This document shows, in pieces, positions 33,441 through 46,791 of a stretch of DNA of 64,000 bases (position 1 is its first letter; the number at the start of each line of letters is the position of its first letter). The notes beneath the pieces were generated by a model, which searched no databases, was not told the DNA's origin, and worked only from the letters and a program-made list of their open reading frames with translations. Source of the DNA: Blasia pusilla. Taxonomy: Eukaryota > Marchantiophyta > Marchantiopsida > Blasiales. Position numbers and translations under genes: made by a program. Location: contig CM114274.1 in the NCBI GenBank assembly GCA_050084515.1, forward strand, positions 15,748,001 through 15,812,000. The letters run 5' to 3'.

Positions 33441-34700
33441 ATAAGCATGAGGTATTGTATCCTTTTGCCTGATGCACAAAGCTTGAGCCAAGTCTGGTTT
33501 ATGAGCATGAAATGTATTAGCCACGAACTTGCTAACAATGCTTTTCATCTGTTCGTTCTCTATTTTGGATAATCAAGAGAATTTCATATTCTTTCTCAAT
33601 GCAAATTGATTCTCCCATTCTATCTCTAATTCTTGAAAGAAAGAGATATGGGCAAACTTTGTAGCATTAACAGGAGATTTTGTTTTCACTTCTAAAGTTT
33701 CATCAACTTGATGCAATCTTGGACTATTGGGAATTGTCGCATATTATGTTGTTCAATCGCTGTAATAGAGTTTGAAATATCCACTATGAAATAATAATAC
33801 TATAATTTTTTGATCCACTATTTGGAAAAATAAATAAGTAATGAATTCCATAACTTGAGTTTTCCGCCATTATGGCTATCCAAACATTAATTGTGATCCA
33901 CATACGATAGTTGCCAAGACATAGATTATGGATTGACAAAAAATCAATTATGGTCAATGCACTATAACTTCCAAGATATGGATTGTGGTTACAAGTTGTT
34001 ATTAGAACATCATCAAATTGTCTAATAACCCGTCTACAATGAATGGATGATTGTTTCACAACAAGGTAGTTTAAGTTCCTCTTAAAATTTTCTTTTCAAA
34101 GTTGATTTGCAATCATGATCTTTTCAAGTTCGTCTAAGTATCTCTTAAGTTTTATCAAAGTTGATTCGTGATCATGATCTTTTCAATTTCTCACATGCAT
34201 GTGCATCTAAGACTTAACCATTGGTGACAATATATAATTATTGAACATCCTCACTAACTATTTATTCTCACTAGGATAAATACAATCCCCTTCAAGATCT
34301 ATTTTATAATTTCAACAGTGTTTCTAATATGGCGACACCTTCGGAATAGGACATGATGCACTTTAAACCCGACGCGTATATATTTCATGACATGTATTAT
34401 CTCTACAAATTGTAATACATCTTGACTATCCAATTAACATCTTGACCATATGTTAATTACTTTCTTACATGGCCGCACGGTCTGTATTTATATGGTCCCT
34501 AGCCGGTTTTAGCCAGTGAACTTAAATTTGGGGAAGTACACCCTCCAGTAGTGGAGCCGTCCAAACTTTTTCCCCTCGCAACCCCTAATTATCGTACCCC
34601 ACGCGCTTGTTGGAGGCAGCTGGCAGCGGCGGGCTCGTTTCGTGGGGCTAAAGGCAGTCTCATTGACTTGACGTTAGATATTCTCTTCTGCCAGAAGATC
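33441..34700. other. AT-rich intergenic DNA
   Basis: Nothing supported. It contains two partial repeats of ATCATGATCTTTTCAA (about 34112 and 34164) and no conserved coding block. Confidence 0.35.
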
Positions 34701-35080
34701 CTCGTGGTTCTCTAGCTCTCGGCCTACCGGAGAGCCGCATAGGGCACGGATTTAGGGCAGTGAATTTGACCCTCCGCTTCCGCTTCCGCTCCCGGTTCCG
34801 CTTTCCCTTCCCTTCGGCTTCGGCTTCCGCTTCTGATAGTTCGTGTCAATGTGATTGTACGTCTGATTGGGGTGTGGGGTTGGGGGGGAAGTGGTGGTAG
34901 TGTTTGCGGCTGCTCTCGCATTGTGTGGTTGGTGTTCTTGGAGCATCCAAAGGGCGACGGATGATCGTCCGCAGGGTAACTTGTTTGGGAATTGGCCGAT
35001 GTGCTGGATTGGGGAGCTTGAAGAGGAGAGAGGAGACGCTGTATTCGTAGAGGAGTGCCGGACTGGGCGTGCATGTGTTT

Positions 35081-35120
<40 letters not shown>

Positions 35121-35267
35121 TAGAGAGATCTGATTGTGTCCGAGTTTTTGGAAGAGGAAATGCGAGCGATTCTCAGAGGCAGAGAGATCCAATGCTATGT
35201 TTGACTTTTTGCAAGGGAGGACGAGGAGCAGTGTGTTAGAGCCAGTCTGAGCAGTGGGAGATTGTGT

Positions 35268-35313
<46 letters not shown>

Positions 35314-35336
35314 TTCCTAAAGAAAGCAATCAGGGC
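34701..35336 (+). promoter_or_regulatory. EXO84 5' flank / 5' UTR with GA tracts
   Basis: Contains a CTTCCG-type hexamer run (34775-34840) and two long GA tracts (about 35073-35125 and 35276-35310) just before the ATG at 35337. GA-rich leaders are common in plant genes. The long minus-strand frame across this region (34752-35558) is an artefact of these low-complexity tracts. The transcription start cannot be fixed. Confidence 0.45.
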
Positions 35337-38300
35337 ATGATGAAGCCCTCGGTGAGGGTCAGAGGGGCCTCTGGCCCGCTCCTTGCGAATGGGACTCCAG
35401 CGTACAACGGCCATCTGCGGGATGAGCTTCGCGTTTTCGAGACCGATCAGTTCGATTCCAATGGCTATGTCCAGATCAAATGTCAATCCATGAGCGAAAA
35501 GGTAAGATTTGACTGCCAGCCTCCACCATTGCTTGCATTGTTTTTGTTGAGACCTCACAAATGAGTGGAGCTTTGTTCCTCCCAGAGTTATTCTTGCCTC
35601 TGAGCTAAGCGGGCTATGCTGTGAAGTATTGTGTCTGTTGCATCCCCAGTTGAAAGAGCGAACGCTAGGAGTCTAGTATTGAGAGGCTGGAGAATGTTTG
35701 CATTTTTCCAACCCTCTGGAGCACTGGTCATGGAATGATGATAAGAGACAGTCAAGAAAGCAGAGACTGGATAATGTTTGGCATCTTTCCCAACCCTCCG
35801 GAGCACTGGTTAAGGAATGATAATATGATACAGTCAAGAAAGGAAAGACTGGAGCATGTTTGGCATGTTTTCCTACATTTTGGAGCACGGGTTATGAACT
35901 GATGATACAACACAGTCGAGAAAGCAGAGACTGAAGAATGCTTGGATTCCTTTTCAACACTCGGAGCACCGATTATGGAATTGCGATTATTTTAGAGTGG
36001 GTAGTACGTCGAGACTTGTGTGATTCATAGTCTCCCATTTTTTCTCAGGCTATAAGGCAACTATGTACGGAACTACAAGACTTGAAGAAGGCTTCTGCAG
36101 AAGAGATGCGAAGAAGTGTTTACGCAAATTACACTGCTTTTATAAGGTGCGTGGATTGTATACCTTGTGATGTATGTACTGTGACCATAGAATGTATGCT
36201 GTGTTTTCCCACTTGACGATGAAGATGACCTTGCAGCGACAAATCCCACCCTCATTTGCAGATGGATTTTCATAGATGTCTTGAATTTTGGGTCAGGTTC
36301 TTTAAATTCCAAACGGTAAAGGTTCACTCCAAGTACAATGTGCATTGCCGTTACTGCACTCAATTTCAGGCACTGGGTAAGGTGAAAGCTTCTAGATCAG
36401 CTTGCCTTGGAAAACAGAAGGGAGGGTCGCTCTAGCAAATCAATTTTGGCATTTAGTAGACTTTTACTACGCTGTCTTTGCCCCCCCCAGAAGATTTTAG
36501 ACCCTCATATGTGGCCCCGACCTTTTATTGCTTGTGGTGAGGCTAGTGGCATACTGAACTGTGCATGGCTGCAGGACGTCTCGAGAGCTGTCTGACCTAG
36601 AAGGGGAATTAGTGGCCATGCGCAACTTATTATCGACCCAAGCTGCTCTCATTCATGGATTAGCTGAGGGCACCTCTTTAGCAACAATAAGGGCTGCGTC
36701 TGAATCACCAGAAGATAAGGCGTACCTCACAGATGATTCAACACCATCAGATTTGGAGAAGCGGGCACAGGCTCTTCCAGACATTCTGGATGTTCTCCTA
36801 GCAGAGAGAAAGGTGATCCAAGCTTTAGCAGTCTTGGATGAAGGAGAGAAGCTGATCACAGAGGGACAGAGAATGGAAGGCTCATTTGGAAGTGGCCTTC
36901 AAGCCGCCCTATCTGAGCGAAGGGCAAGACTGGCTGAACAGCTGGCAGAAGCAGCTAGACAACCATCTGTCAGAGGAGGTGAACTCCGCTCTGCTATTGC
37001 TGCACTTGACAAGCTTGGTGATGGCCCCCTCGCCCACACACTTCTGCTTAAATCCCATCAGGAGCGCCTTCAACACAACATCAGAACCTTGAGACCAAGT
37101 GGAACTTCATATGGAGGAGCATATACTGCCGCCCTATCTCAGCTCGTGTTCTCTGCTGTTGCACAGGTACCCTCTTCATAACATGCTTCTAACTATGAGG
37201 TGCACATAAGTGGAGATTATTTTACCAAATGGAGTATGGTTCATGTGGGTTGTCCGCTCATTTTCCACACACCAATTTTTTTTGCCACATTAGAGTACTA
37301 GATTTTCTCTCTGCAGTAGCATATCACATTGCTGACTAATCTGTTTTGATTAGTAATCTACATCACAGTGCAGGACACCTCTTAAAGCTTCCATGTGATC
37401 CAGCCATGACAATAAGCTAGCCCTGGCAATTATTGGAAATATACACCACAGCACAGGTCACCTCTTGTATTTTGAATGTGATGCCATGTCTCAATACTCT
37501 AGTCCCAACAATCAGGAGCTAGAGTATTGATACACGATGTCACATTCAAGAAACCTGGATCCAATCTCAATTGTCCTTCTGTTGCAGAAACTCACAAAAC
37601 TTCAAGATTTTTAAGCTCAACCTCACTCACCCCTGGATGTCATGCAGGCTGCACGAGACTCGGTAACAGTATTTGGGGAGGAGCCAAGTTATGCTTCAGA
37701 GCTTGTTCTCTGGGCACGAAATGAAACGGAAAGTTTTGCCTCTTTAGTGAAGAGGCATGTGCTATCCTCATCAGCCGCAGCTGGGGGTCTTAGAGCAGCA
37801 GCAGAGTGTGTTCAGATTGCAATTGGGCACTGCTCTCTACTGGAAGATCAAGGACTTGCTCTGTCTTCCGTTCTCACAAAACTTGTACGACCTAGTGTTG
37901 AACAGGCACTGGAGGCCAACCTCAGGAGAATAGAAGAGAGTGTAGCTGCTCTTGCTGCAGCAGATGACTGGACTCTTACATCTCCTCCTACCGTTAATCA
38001 AATCCGTATATCTGGTCGGATTTCTGGTTCAGGATCTGTGGCAAGTGGATATAATTTGAACATGAAATTATCAAGCAGCGCACACCGTTTTAATTCAATG
38101 GTTCAGGTTTGAACTCCAAATCTTTTCCCAACTGCAGATTCACTAGCTAGTTTGGATTTTGTTGGATGTGCAGGGAAGGAATTCAACTCTGCTTTGGGTT
38201 TTGATGGCTCTTAGAACTTGTGAAGGCATTCAATCGTGTGATTGTACGTTGGGTGTCCAGTCATGACAACTTTTTGATGGTATCATGTGCAGGATTTCCT

Positions 38301-40041
38301 AGAGGATGTTTCTCCTCTTATAAACATGCAGCTTTCAAACCATGCACTAGATGGCTTGGCTCACATCTTTGAGTCCTACGTTGATCTCCTCAAGAAGGCA
38401 TTACCAGCTCTTGCAGAGGAAGATGAAGGGGACGAGCATATTGAAGTCAACAACCTGCAGATTGCAGAGACGTTACAACAGCAGCTTGCTATTCTAGGAA
38501 ATGTGGCAGCCCTTGCCGATGAATTATTGCCCAGAGCAGCCTCAAAACTTGTGCCAACAGTGGGTACTGGGGATCCCCGGGGCAGACGTCTGTCAGAAAG
38601 ACAGGCAGCTGTGGCCGCTGCCAGAATGCCTGAACTAAAGGATTGGAGGAGGAGACTTTTGCGGGGGATGGAAAAACTACGGGATCACTTTTGTCAACAG
38701 CACACCTTGGACCTAATTTACAGTCCTGATGATATTGAAGCCCAACTTTCTTCTGAAACTTATCTGAACATTGATGCGGAGGTAGATGATGCTACATGGC
38801 ATCAAGAACCCATGCCAACACGTACTTTCCAGGTATTTTCCTTCAGAATTTGGGCTTTTCATTCTTCATTGTCTAGTGATTCCTGCGTCCGTGAATAAAT
38901 GATTTCTCCAGTAGCAAATAAGAAAGTTTAGTAGGAATAAAATTTTCACTTTCTTGGGTGCCTTGTCACTGATAGTGTCTTAAAATCTCCATCTCAATAG
39001 AAGGTGTTTACAATGTTTGATGTCTGGGGACTTCGATGTGACTTATTATATGTGATGAAATTTGGAAACATGTGCAGGCATTCTATGCGAAATTGAGCTC
39101 GATATCCCAGACTGCAACAGAGCTTCTTGCTGGAAGGGACAGGATGGTGATTGTGCTCTTGATGCGGCTCACTGAGACATTTGTGATCTGGCTGTCCAAT
39201 GATGAAGACTTTTGGGATCTGATAGAAGAAGGCCGCGAAAGAAGTCTTGGCCCTATTGGACTTCAGCAAGTAAGTTTGATGGCATGATGACGTTTTGGAT
39301 TGGTTGTAGCCAGTGATTTCCAAATATAGGCCAATGCAAATTGGATTTGTGACGGCTCCATGCTTCCTATAGAGCATATTATGGTTATTGGGGTGGAGTT
39401 TTAAAATCACTTTAGATGACTGTGGATAGCTGGGGTTGACTCATGCAGAACCATACAATGCATAAGTATTGATATTTGACACCAAAGAGTATTCAGCGTA
39501 AGAGTTGTCCAAGAAAGATACAGTTTTGGATTGATCTGTTTCCTCTCATGAAAATATGCCTGATCTGTTACGCCTTGGTTATACCCCTTTTCTGTCTAGT
39601 TGAGGTAGTTGGCCTGCAGTCATGAAGCCTAGGAGCAGGAAAAACTAAACCTAGGTTCACACCAACAGTGTACTTGTAACTGTGCACCTTTTGTTAAGGC
39701 TGTATTGATGAATTTCACTGATTTGTGTATGCTACTTGTGCATGCAGTTTGTTTTGGATATGCAGTTCGTAATTCAGGTCGCTTCTCATGGACGTTACTC
39801 TTCAAGAAACATGCGGCAAGTGGTCTCCGAAATCACTACACGAGCTGTGAATGCATATGCGGCAACTGGAGCTGATCCAGATAGTGTACTACCAGAAGAT
39901 GACTGGTTCTTGACTACTGCCAAGGAAGCTATGCGAAAGCTGCAGCAAGGTTGGACAAAAGGGTCCAACGTAAATGGTGATCCAGGAAGTCCCACGCACT
40001 CCATCTCTGCACAGTCTGTATCTTCTGTACGAAGTGAATAA
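35337..40041 (+). CDS. EXO84: Exocyst complex subunit EXO84 (EXO84B-like), seven exons
   Basis: Exons: 35337-35501, 36049-36146, 36575-37166, 37648-38106, 38293-38832, 39078-39269 and 39748-40041. All GT/AG, all in phase, 779 residues, close to the plant EXO84 size. EXO84 is one of eight exocyst subunits that tether secretory vesicles to the plasma membrane. Family blocks: LKKASAEEMRRSVYANY and RNLLSTQAALIHGLAEG in the N-terminal coil (exons 2-3), then an all-helical CAtchER-type body, ending with SVLPEDDWF near the C-terminus. Two consecutive ATGs open the frame, and the first was taken. The last exon has a second AG 15-18 bases downstream (at ATGCAG), which could give a tandem-acceptor variant, but the first keeps the family match. 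Intron 1 carries an 82-bp repeat. No disabling change was seen. Confidence 0.93.
35684..35990. repeat. 82-bp tandem repeat in EXO84 intron 1
   Basis: Nearly four units starting at about 35684, 35766, 35848 and 35930. Each contains ACTGGA-AATGTTTGG, a pyrimidine stretch, GGAGCAC-GGTTA and ACAGTCAAGAAAG. Units differ by 10-25 percent by eye. The last unit is incomplete. Confidence 0.85.
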
Positions 40042-42000
40042 GGCAGTCCTACTTCTTTCTGATGAGATTATATAAGGGTAATAGCTTGTTCAAGTGTTTG
40101 ATACCCAAAATCTAAGGTGCGTAGGACTTTGTTGAAGCTCAGCATTCATTATTCAGATAAGTTAAATGGCAACAATGGCTTTCGCATATACATAGACAAG
40201 TGGGGAGTCACCAACATACTTCTGAGTCGTGAGAAGCAGAAATGGCTTGTTTTGTACATGATTATTTTGGGACATATGAGGCCAAGTGTCGCTGCAGTCT
40301 TGATGTGCGAATTCCGGGTGCTCGAAGAGGGGACAGAGCCGTTAAAGCAGGGATCTTCTGGGCTACTTGCACATCGACTGTCTGGTGTGTATTCCCATAC
40401 ATAAAACCCTCTACTGCTGTGACCTGATATCAGTCTGATACCTGCTCAAAAGGTCATTGGCCGGTTGATCTCTATGACACTAGCTGGTTGGCGACGTGGT
40501 AGGAATTGGTTCTGCACACAGGAGTCCCATTAGTTTTCAAGTTTGTATGATCAGTGGCTTTCTTTTGTGTGTGGACTAATTGCCCTGAGCTGTACACCGA
40601 GCAGGCATGGATGCGGCATCTCTTGGGACAACCATCGTTTATCTTCCTGACCTGGTTTGTGATGTCCTGCAAGTATTGTCAAGAATCCTGTAGATTCATG
40701 TGTCATAAGCCTAAGAAGCTCTTGTTGTGGGTACCGTAGAACTCTATACATACGGGTCTCTCATTGTTGGCCTAGAGAGATGATCCTCCCGTCACTCACA
40801 GCACCAATTCAATTATTGCAGCTTCTCATTTTGTAACAGAAGTTGAACCGTGGCAAGTATTGTAAGGTAGGTGATTCTTTTTTCCTTGAATTCCATCAAC
40901 GGAAAGCTTCATTCACTTGTATCAGATCATAAGGAAAATGGTGAAGTGATTGTAAATGCTAGAGAAAGTTTAGGACAGCTTGCCCAGCATTTGGTGCAGT
41001 AACAGAAGACACTTGGGAGAAGAAGCTATGCCAACCGGAAATTGTATGAATTGAATAAAAAATATCACCACCTAGAGATGCAGTCAAGACAAGCCTAGAG
41101 TGCCAACAGCACCATCTGGGTGTGTGAAGTTATAGCCATATTCTTTGTCCAGGCCATGAGTAGAAACCCAATCCATCGTTGTCCTCACTGTCCAGTGCAA
41201 TCCATGTTTGCTCACCATCATCAATCCCCTCTGCGGGGTGCATGTAGGATGTTTTCCCAGTCATCTTCACACCAGGATAGTATATTATGGTCTCAGATCA
41301 AGTGAATTTTTCCAGTGGTTGTGTGCTCTCTGTAAGACTTTCTTAAGCTCATAAATGGTTGTGATATTGGGGAATGGGGTCTACAAGATCTTTGTGAAGA
41401 GTTAGTAATTGTCAGACAACACTTTTGGCAGCACTCCCATGGAGCCTGTCAAATGGGACATGAGAATCTAGGGTTACACATTTCCAATGTCTAGGGAACT
41501 CTTTGCTGATGATCTTCAAGAGTCAAGCTCATCGGAAATGTTTGGCACTGCCTCATTTCAAGCCTATATTTTTTGTGCACTATTTCACAATTTTCCTTAA
41601 GTGAAAATGTTTGCATGATGTTATGGAGGTGGCGACCAGTGGAAAACATTCCTCTTGAGGAGGTTGGTTGCTGCCCGGGTATATGACGAAAGGCCATTTC
41701 ACCAGGTACTTTAAAAGATAAATGAATGTCTGAGCCAAAGGTCACTTAAGTATTCACTTGTGTGGCATGATTTACGTATACTATAGGAAGCATTAGTTTT
41801 TGAGAGATGGTGTCAAACATCTTTTCAGCTCACGCTCTTTCTAAGAGTCGCTGAAATGCAGCCTAAATGCTTGAATATTGCATATATTCGAAATGAATAG
41901 TAATGGTGAATGAGCTTCCTTGACGTTGTAATTGCGGATGAGGTGAACATTTCTCCTAAGGCAGGCAGGGTGGAGTTTCTATTTGCGAACATTGCCTTAT
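40042..42000 (+). other. 3' flank of EXO84
   Basis: It includes the 3' UTR. Short frames on both strands (for example 40117-40404 and 40551-40751) show no domain. No polyadenylation point can be fixed. Confidence 0.35.
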
Positions 42001-45000
42001 CTGCACATGGGAGTGTATGGCCATTGTGTAACAAGAACATGTTAGGCTAACATCAGATGTTTGAAAAAAACAATTTTGAAACGAAAGAAAATGACAATAT
42101 AACTATCGTAATGCATGCGGGTTAAGTACTTCATTATCTTAAAATGAAGGATTTCACCTCGGAGGTAATTCTCAAGTAGCTCTAAATCCAATTTTTTTCA
42201 GGAAATTTTTGAAACATTTTAGGGTTTGCTTTTGAACCTTTTGTGAAAGGGAGCGTACGAGCTGCGACTTGACAATGTTCGATGTTGGTTAAATTGTTTC
42301 CATTTCTTTCTCTGGTTTCGTTATTGCCAAATTTCCCATGGTTGAAGGTCTGTACTCCCTGTTCACCATTAACAACGCTCCCCTTTTCCTCTTACTGTTG
42401 GAGCCCTCCATCTACAGTAATATCTGAGGTGGTCATGATATGTCTTTTTGAGTTCAAGAGTTTACTACACATGGCATCTGCGTCTATCACATAAAATAAA
42501 ATTTTATTTGCTTTTAGAATCCACGGTTTTAGGGTTATAGAGATTGCGCATCGTAGGGTCCTCACCGGTCCTAACTAGTAACATCAAGTTGAAGATGGTT
42601 AACATGGAGGAGGCCTACATTTTTTTCAAATAATGAAAATCATATTTTACATATTCTTATACCGCACTAGCATTTTACTAATATTTTTTATGAGGATTTT
42701 TGAGTGTCATTTCGAATGGCTCCTGAAAGGAAATCGTACCAGCACCCAATGAGATATATATGGATCATCTTTGAGGCTTTGAGACTACATAATTTCAGGG
42801 TAGATTGCCATGAAATCCGTTCTTGAAGTTCTAATGGTAAATAATTATAAGATTTGCTTCATTGTGTGGAAAACAACTTTGTGCCAAGGTGAAATAGGTC
42901 TAAGTTCCACTTTTTCTAGATGACCATCTCTCAACTCTCCTCATGATGGCTACTCCAGAAAAACTATTTCGAGTTCTCCTCCTCAAATATTCTATCCTAT
43001 AGAAATTTTCTCTTGTTTCTAAATTTTGCTTGTGTTAGTGATCTTGTCTCTCAAAAAATATTGTTCAGCAACATTCATCCGTCCACCAATACAGAGTCCA
43101 AACTCTTCCTACCTTGCTTCTCCCCAAAGCATCATTGTCGAGTCTTCCCAATTGCGATCCATCTTCCTAGGAAGCCTCTTTCTCAAGCTTTAACCAATCT
43201 CTCTAGATCACTTGCCTATACCGAAGCACATTGGTGAATCTCTCAAGGCATGTCTTGGAGGACGTTTTTGCTCAAAGTTGAAACATGGCCACGGTTAGTT
43301 CCTTGTTCATGGACTTAAGCGGGTAGAGATGGTGAGCGTCGTCCCTTACAAGTACTTTTGGGGTTCTTTACGGGAACTTCACTTTCCCATTGTCCCCCCT
43401 CGAGCCCTTGATTTTGGCCCTCATTCCAAACGTGGTTCGTTACATGTAGACTTGTGTTTGATTAGTTATCCTTCAAGACGGTTTGGCAGAGGCTTCTTGA
43501 AGATTATGCAACTCTTTGCTCTCCGAACATATCTTGGAGCTTGGATCCGCATTTCCTGTGTCTCGTGGCTAGGGCCCGTCTTGATTCCATTTTTGGCATC
43601 TCATGGTTGTCTTGCAGCCCCCCATTACATTTCGTGACTAATTGTATGGCATCTCGCCCATCTTGACTATTCAAGTGTTTTTTGCTTCTCATCCTTGACT
43701 TGGCGCTTGGCAGTGAGGTGTAAGAAAGGGATATGCCTTTCTCCCCTAAGGCTAGCCTCAAGACATATTAGTGTCTCACCTAGCATTAGTTCCGCAATTG
43801 ATTCTACCTCCATTTCTAATCTCACGATTAGCTAGTCTACTAGTCTAGGTCCCAACTTTCATGGGTCAGAACAAGGTCTTTACTCTTTAGACCTGCGATC
43901 ATTACTCGCTTCCCGGATCCTTGCTGGGGCAAGCGCCGAAGATTTAGCTATTCGCGATGTCTTTGAGTATGTCCATAAAATTTTAAAATTTGGATTTAAA
44001 AATGAGTATGTGTAGAGCATTATCCTCCATGGGATCCATATATTCTTACTTTGGAGCCCAATAGTTTGTCCATGACAATCAAGTGTGGAATCCTCTTTGC
44101 TATTGGTAAGATGATATCATTTTTGTGAAAGACTTAAGAGTCAATATCTCAACAAAACATGAATAGTGGAAATTGAAATTCGAGAAGGTATTATGATAAG
44201 TAAGGCTCATAGAAGAAAATAGATAAAATGAGATGGCATGGTTATGGCTCAACTAGATGTGAGCTTAATATGCACAAGCATATTCTTCGCTAAATTTAAT
44301 CCCAATGACGCAAGTTTACATCATACCCACAGGTGTATTGAGTGTCGAGGCATATCATCACAACTTTTGTTATAGTTATGGAATGAAAATTTTCTGAACA
44401 TTACTCCAAGGGGGCCTCCGGTCACGCCCAGTAGTTCAAGGATGACCCATTGAGAGTTGGGGTTACATGCAAGTACAATTTTCCCTTGGGTTTGGGGCTA
44501 TTGGAGCCTATTTGAGGAACAAACTATTTCGGGTAGGTTTCCTTTTTTGAAAGAGTTCACTTTTTTTTTGTACAAAGTAACTCACTTGCAAGGAGACAAC
44601 AAGCATGCAAATGTTTCTCAAGAGAGGGGCTAGGGTGAGAGAGAGTTTGTTTGAGTAAAAACAATTGAGGACTTTGTTGTAAAGATAATTTGATTAACAT
44701 ATTTTTTGTGAAATCAACCCAAACTACTTAAATGAATAATATAAGACTTGAAGAAAGCACTTGAGAAATGCATTTTCTTAAAGCCCCCAATTTTTTTTGA
44801 AAATTCCAAATGGATGGAAAATTTGTTTAAAAAAATGGACTACTTTGAATTTCTAATGAGATGTATGGACAAAATTTGGCATGTATTTACGACCCCAAAT
44901 ATATTGAGAATTTTTAATTGACATATTCTAGTTGTGCCACAATACCCATTTAATTGGAGTGTGCTCTCACATCTCCAGCGTGACAATAGCCTCTTAAAAT

Positions 45001-46739
45001 TTATTACGGCCCCTACTCTGAGGGCGTAAATTGCACAATCAATTTTCATGGCGACACTTCACCTATGAGTACAGAGGGCGGGTAGAGCATTCTCATGGCG
45101 CGGTATGTTGCGTGGTGTCGTGCCTACCGTTGGATGAAGTGGTACAATCGTGCTGTACTTTGGAATGAGGTGTTGCTTTGTTGGTATCATGTGCCATTTT
45201 TGCGACGGTGGGTATCCTGGCGCATTCTGAAACGGGCCATGTATGAAACTTGTCTTTTAAGATATTACCTTGTCTTTAGCCAATAAGTCGATGGTTTCTT
45301 TCGATGCTACACAAGTGCTTGTGCTACTACCACAGATCGACTCTTAAGACAATTCTTTTCATTGCCCTTCTGTGCTCACATGCTGAAGATTTAATGTATA
45401 AAATAGAAAAGGATTCCAACAAGAAGGTTGGGACCTGCTATAGCGTCATGATCGGCGGCCATGTTTGTCTTGCTTCATACGATTCGTGCTGTTACCTAGG
45501 GTTTTTCAATGAGAGTCGCTTGGAGTACCCGCCGGGAAGAAATTCGACTACTCTTGTCAACTGTTGGTATGGAACCGACCAAATTTAGTTAATCATTTTA
45601 TTGTTCGTGAACTTGCACAGGGTATGAAGCAAAGTTTTTGAAAGAAGCCATCCCGAACAATGAATTCAAAATCAATTCATGTGTGTGTAGGCTGCTCGGG
45701 AGTGAAATAAGCAGGTGGCAGGAGTGAAAATGCAGAGGAGTCAGTTAATTTCCTCGAGTGAAATGATTTCCTACTTGTGCTTTCACTTCGGTTATGCGTG
45801 TGTCCATGGCAGGAGACGCGAATGGAGTTCTTTTTCTATCTCTATTAAGTGTCATCGGTGATACTGCAGCGGGTCTGTGCTTACCAAATTTTGATGTATG
45901 TGTGTCTGAACCTTGAACCCTTATTGTTGCTTTGTGTACAACTAGAGAGTGAATGAGTTAGAGCACATCCGGAGTTACTTGTAGGATCAAATTTCTTCAT
46001 CGTGGAGCAGGGCAACCGTTGTGTGTCTTTCAATCAACACTCATTGTCAGCTACAACAACCGACTCTTGGTTATGCTGAATTGTCTCTTTGAAACAAAAC
46101 ACATATTGCTTGATTTCGATGAACCACTTAGGAAAGCTTTGTCAGCTACACACTCTTGTGGTTGCCCTTTGTTCTGTGTCAAATGCATCGCCAAGCTGCC
46201 CCTATGTTACAATGCGAATTCCGATGTAGAGTGTTTAAGTAGTGGTAGTAACACTTTTCGCCATAGACCTAACACCTTGGGCGGACTTGGATCACCTGGA
46301 TTGTGACACAATCTCCATGGGACCTCACGCTAGTTCCTCAAAACGTAAGCGAACGCGAGACCCTCAAATTTCAAAACTGATCACCGACTTGGCCTTCAAA
46401 ATACCCCTCGACCCTCTCCTCAACTGATGCAGATACAAGAAGATCACTAGGGCATTTCTAGATCGACTTACAAACTCCTGTTATGCTAGAGTTACACTGT
46501 GGGAAGAATCGCAAAGCTTTCCTTCAAATGAGACTTCAAGCTCTTGACCAATTTCTTCGTTTGCTCCTCCAAAATCCCTAGAAATGAGTACGATTAAATG
46601 TCAGCATAGCACTTTTTCCGACCCAAAGAATCTTTTAGAATCACATTTACAAAGCACTCAAAAACCATATCTCCAAGTATTATTCCAACATCTCAACAAT
46701 ACCGCAGGGTTAAACACCATTTTTTGTCAACTAGTATAC
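42001..46739. other. Intergenic region without a supported gene
   Basis: AT-rich with GC-richer islands at 43010-43950 and 45050-45280. Frames such as 43329-43637, 45095-45286 and 45304-45588 have no recognised domain or supporting exon structure. CTAACTAGT at about 42573 resembles a Helitron end without a clear hairpin. The 43.2-43.9 kb part may be another decayed LTR, but I could not align it. Confidence 0.35.
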
Positions 46740-46791
46740 ACGGAGCCGGGGAGTGGAAAGGTACAAATAATGGCGTCGAGAGTCATTCACA

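Noticed and set aside
34752-35558. 268-codon minus frame upstream of EXO84
   Set aside because: Made of Ser/Leu and Pro runs from GA and CTTCCG repeats. It overlaps EXO84 exon 1 on the other strand.
39748-39765. Alternative downstream acceptor for EXO84 exon 7
   Set aside because: The first AG keeps the FVLDMQFV block that matches EXO84. The second would delete it, so it is at most a minor form.
43013-43950. Possible further LTR copy or gene in a GC-richer island
   Set aside because: No ends, no alignable partner in the window and no domain in any frame.
45095-45588. Two adjacent + strand frames (63 and 94 codons)
   Set aside because: Trp- and Cys-rich chance translation without homologous motifs or exon signals.
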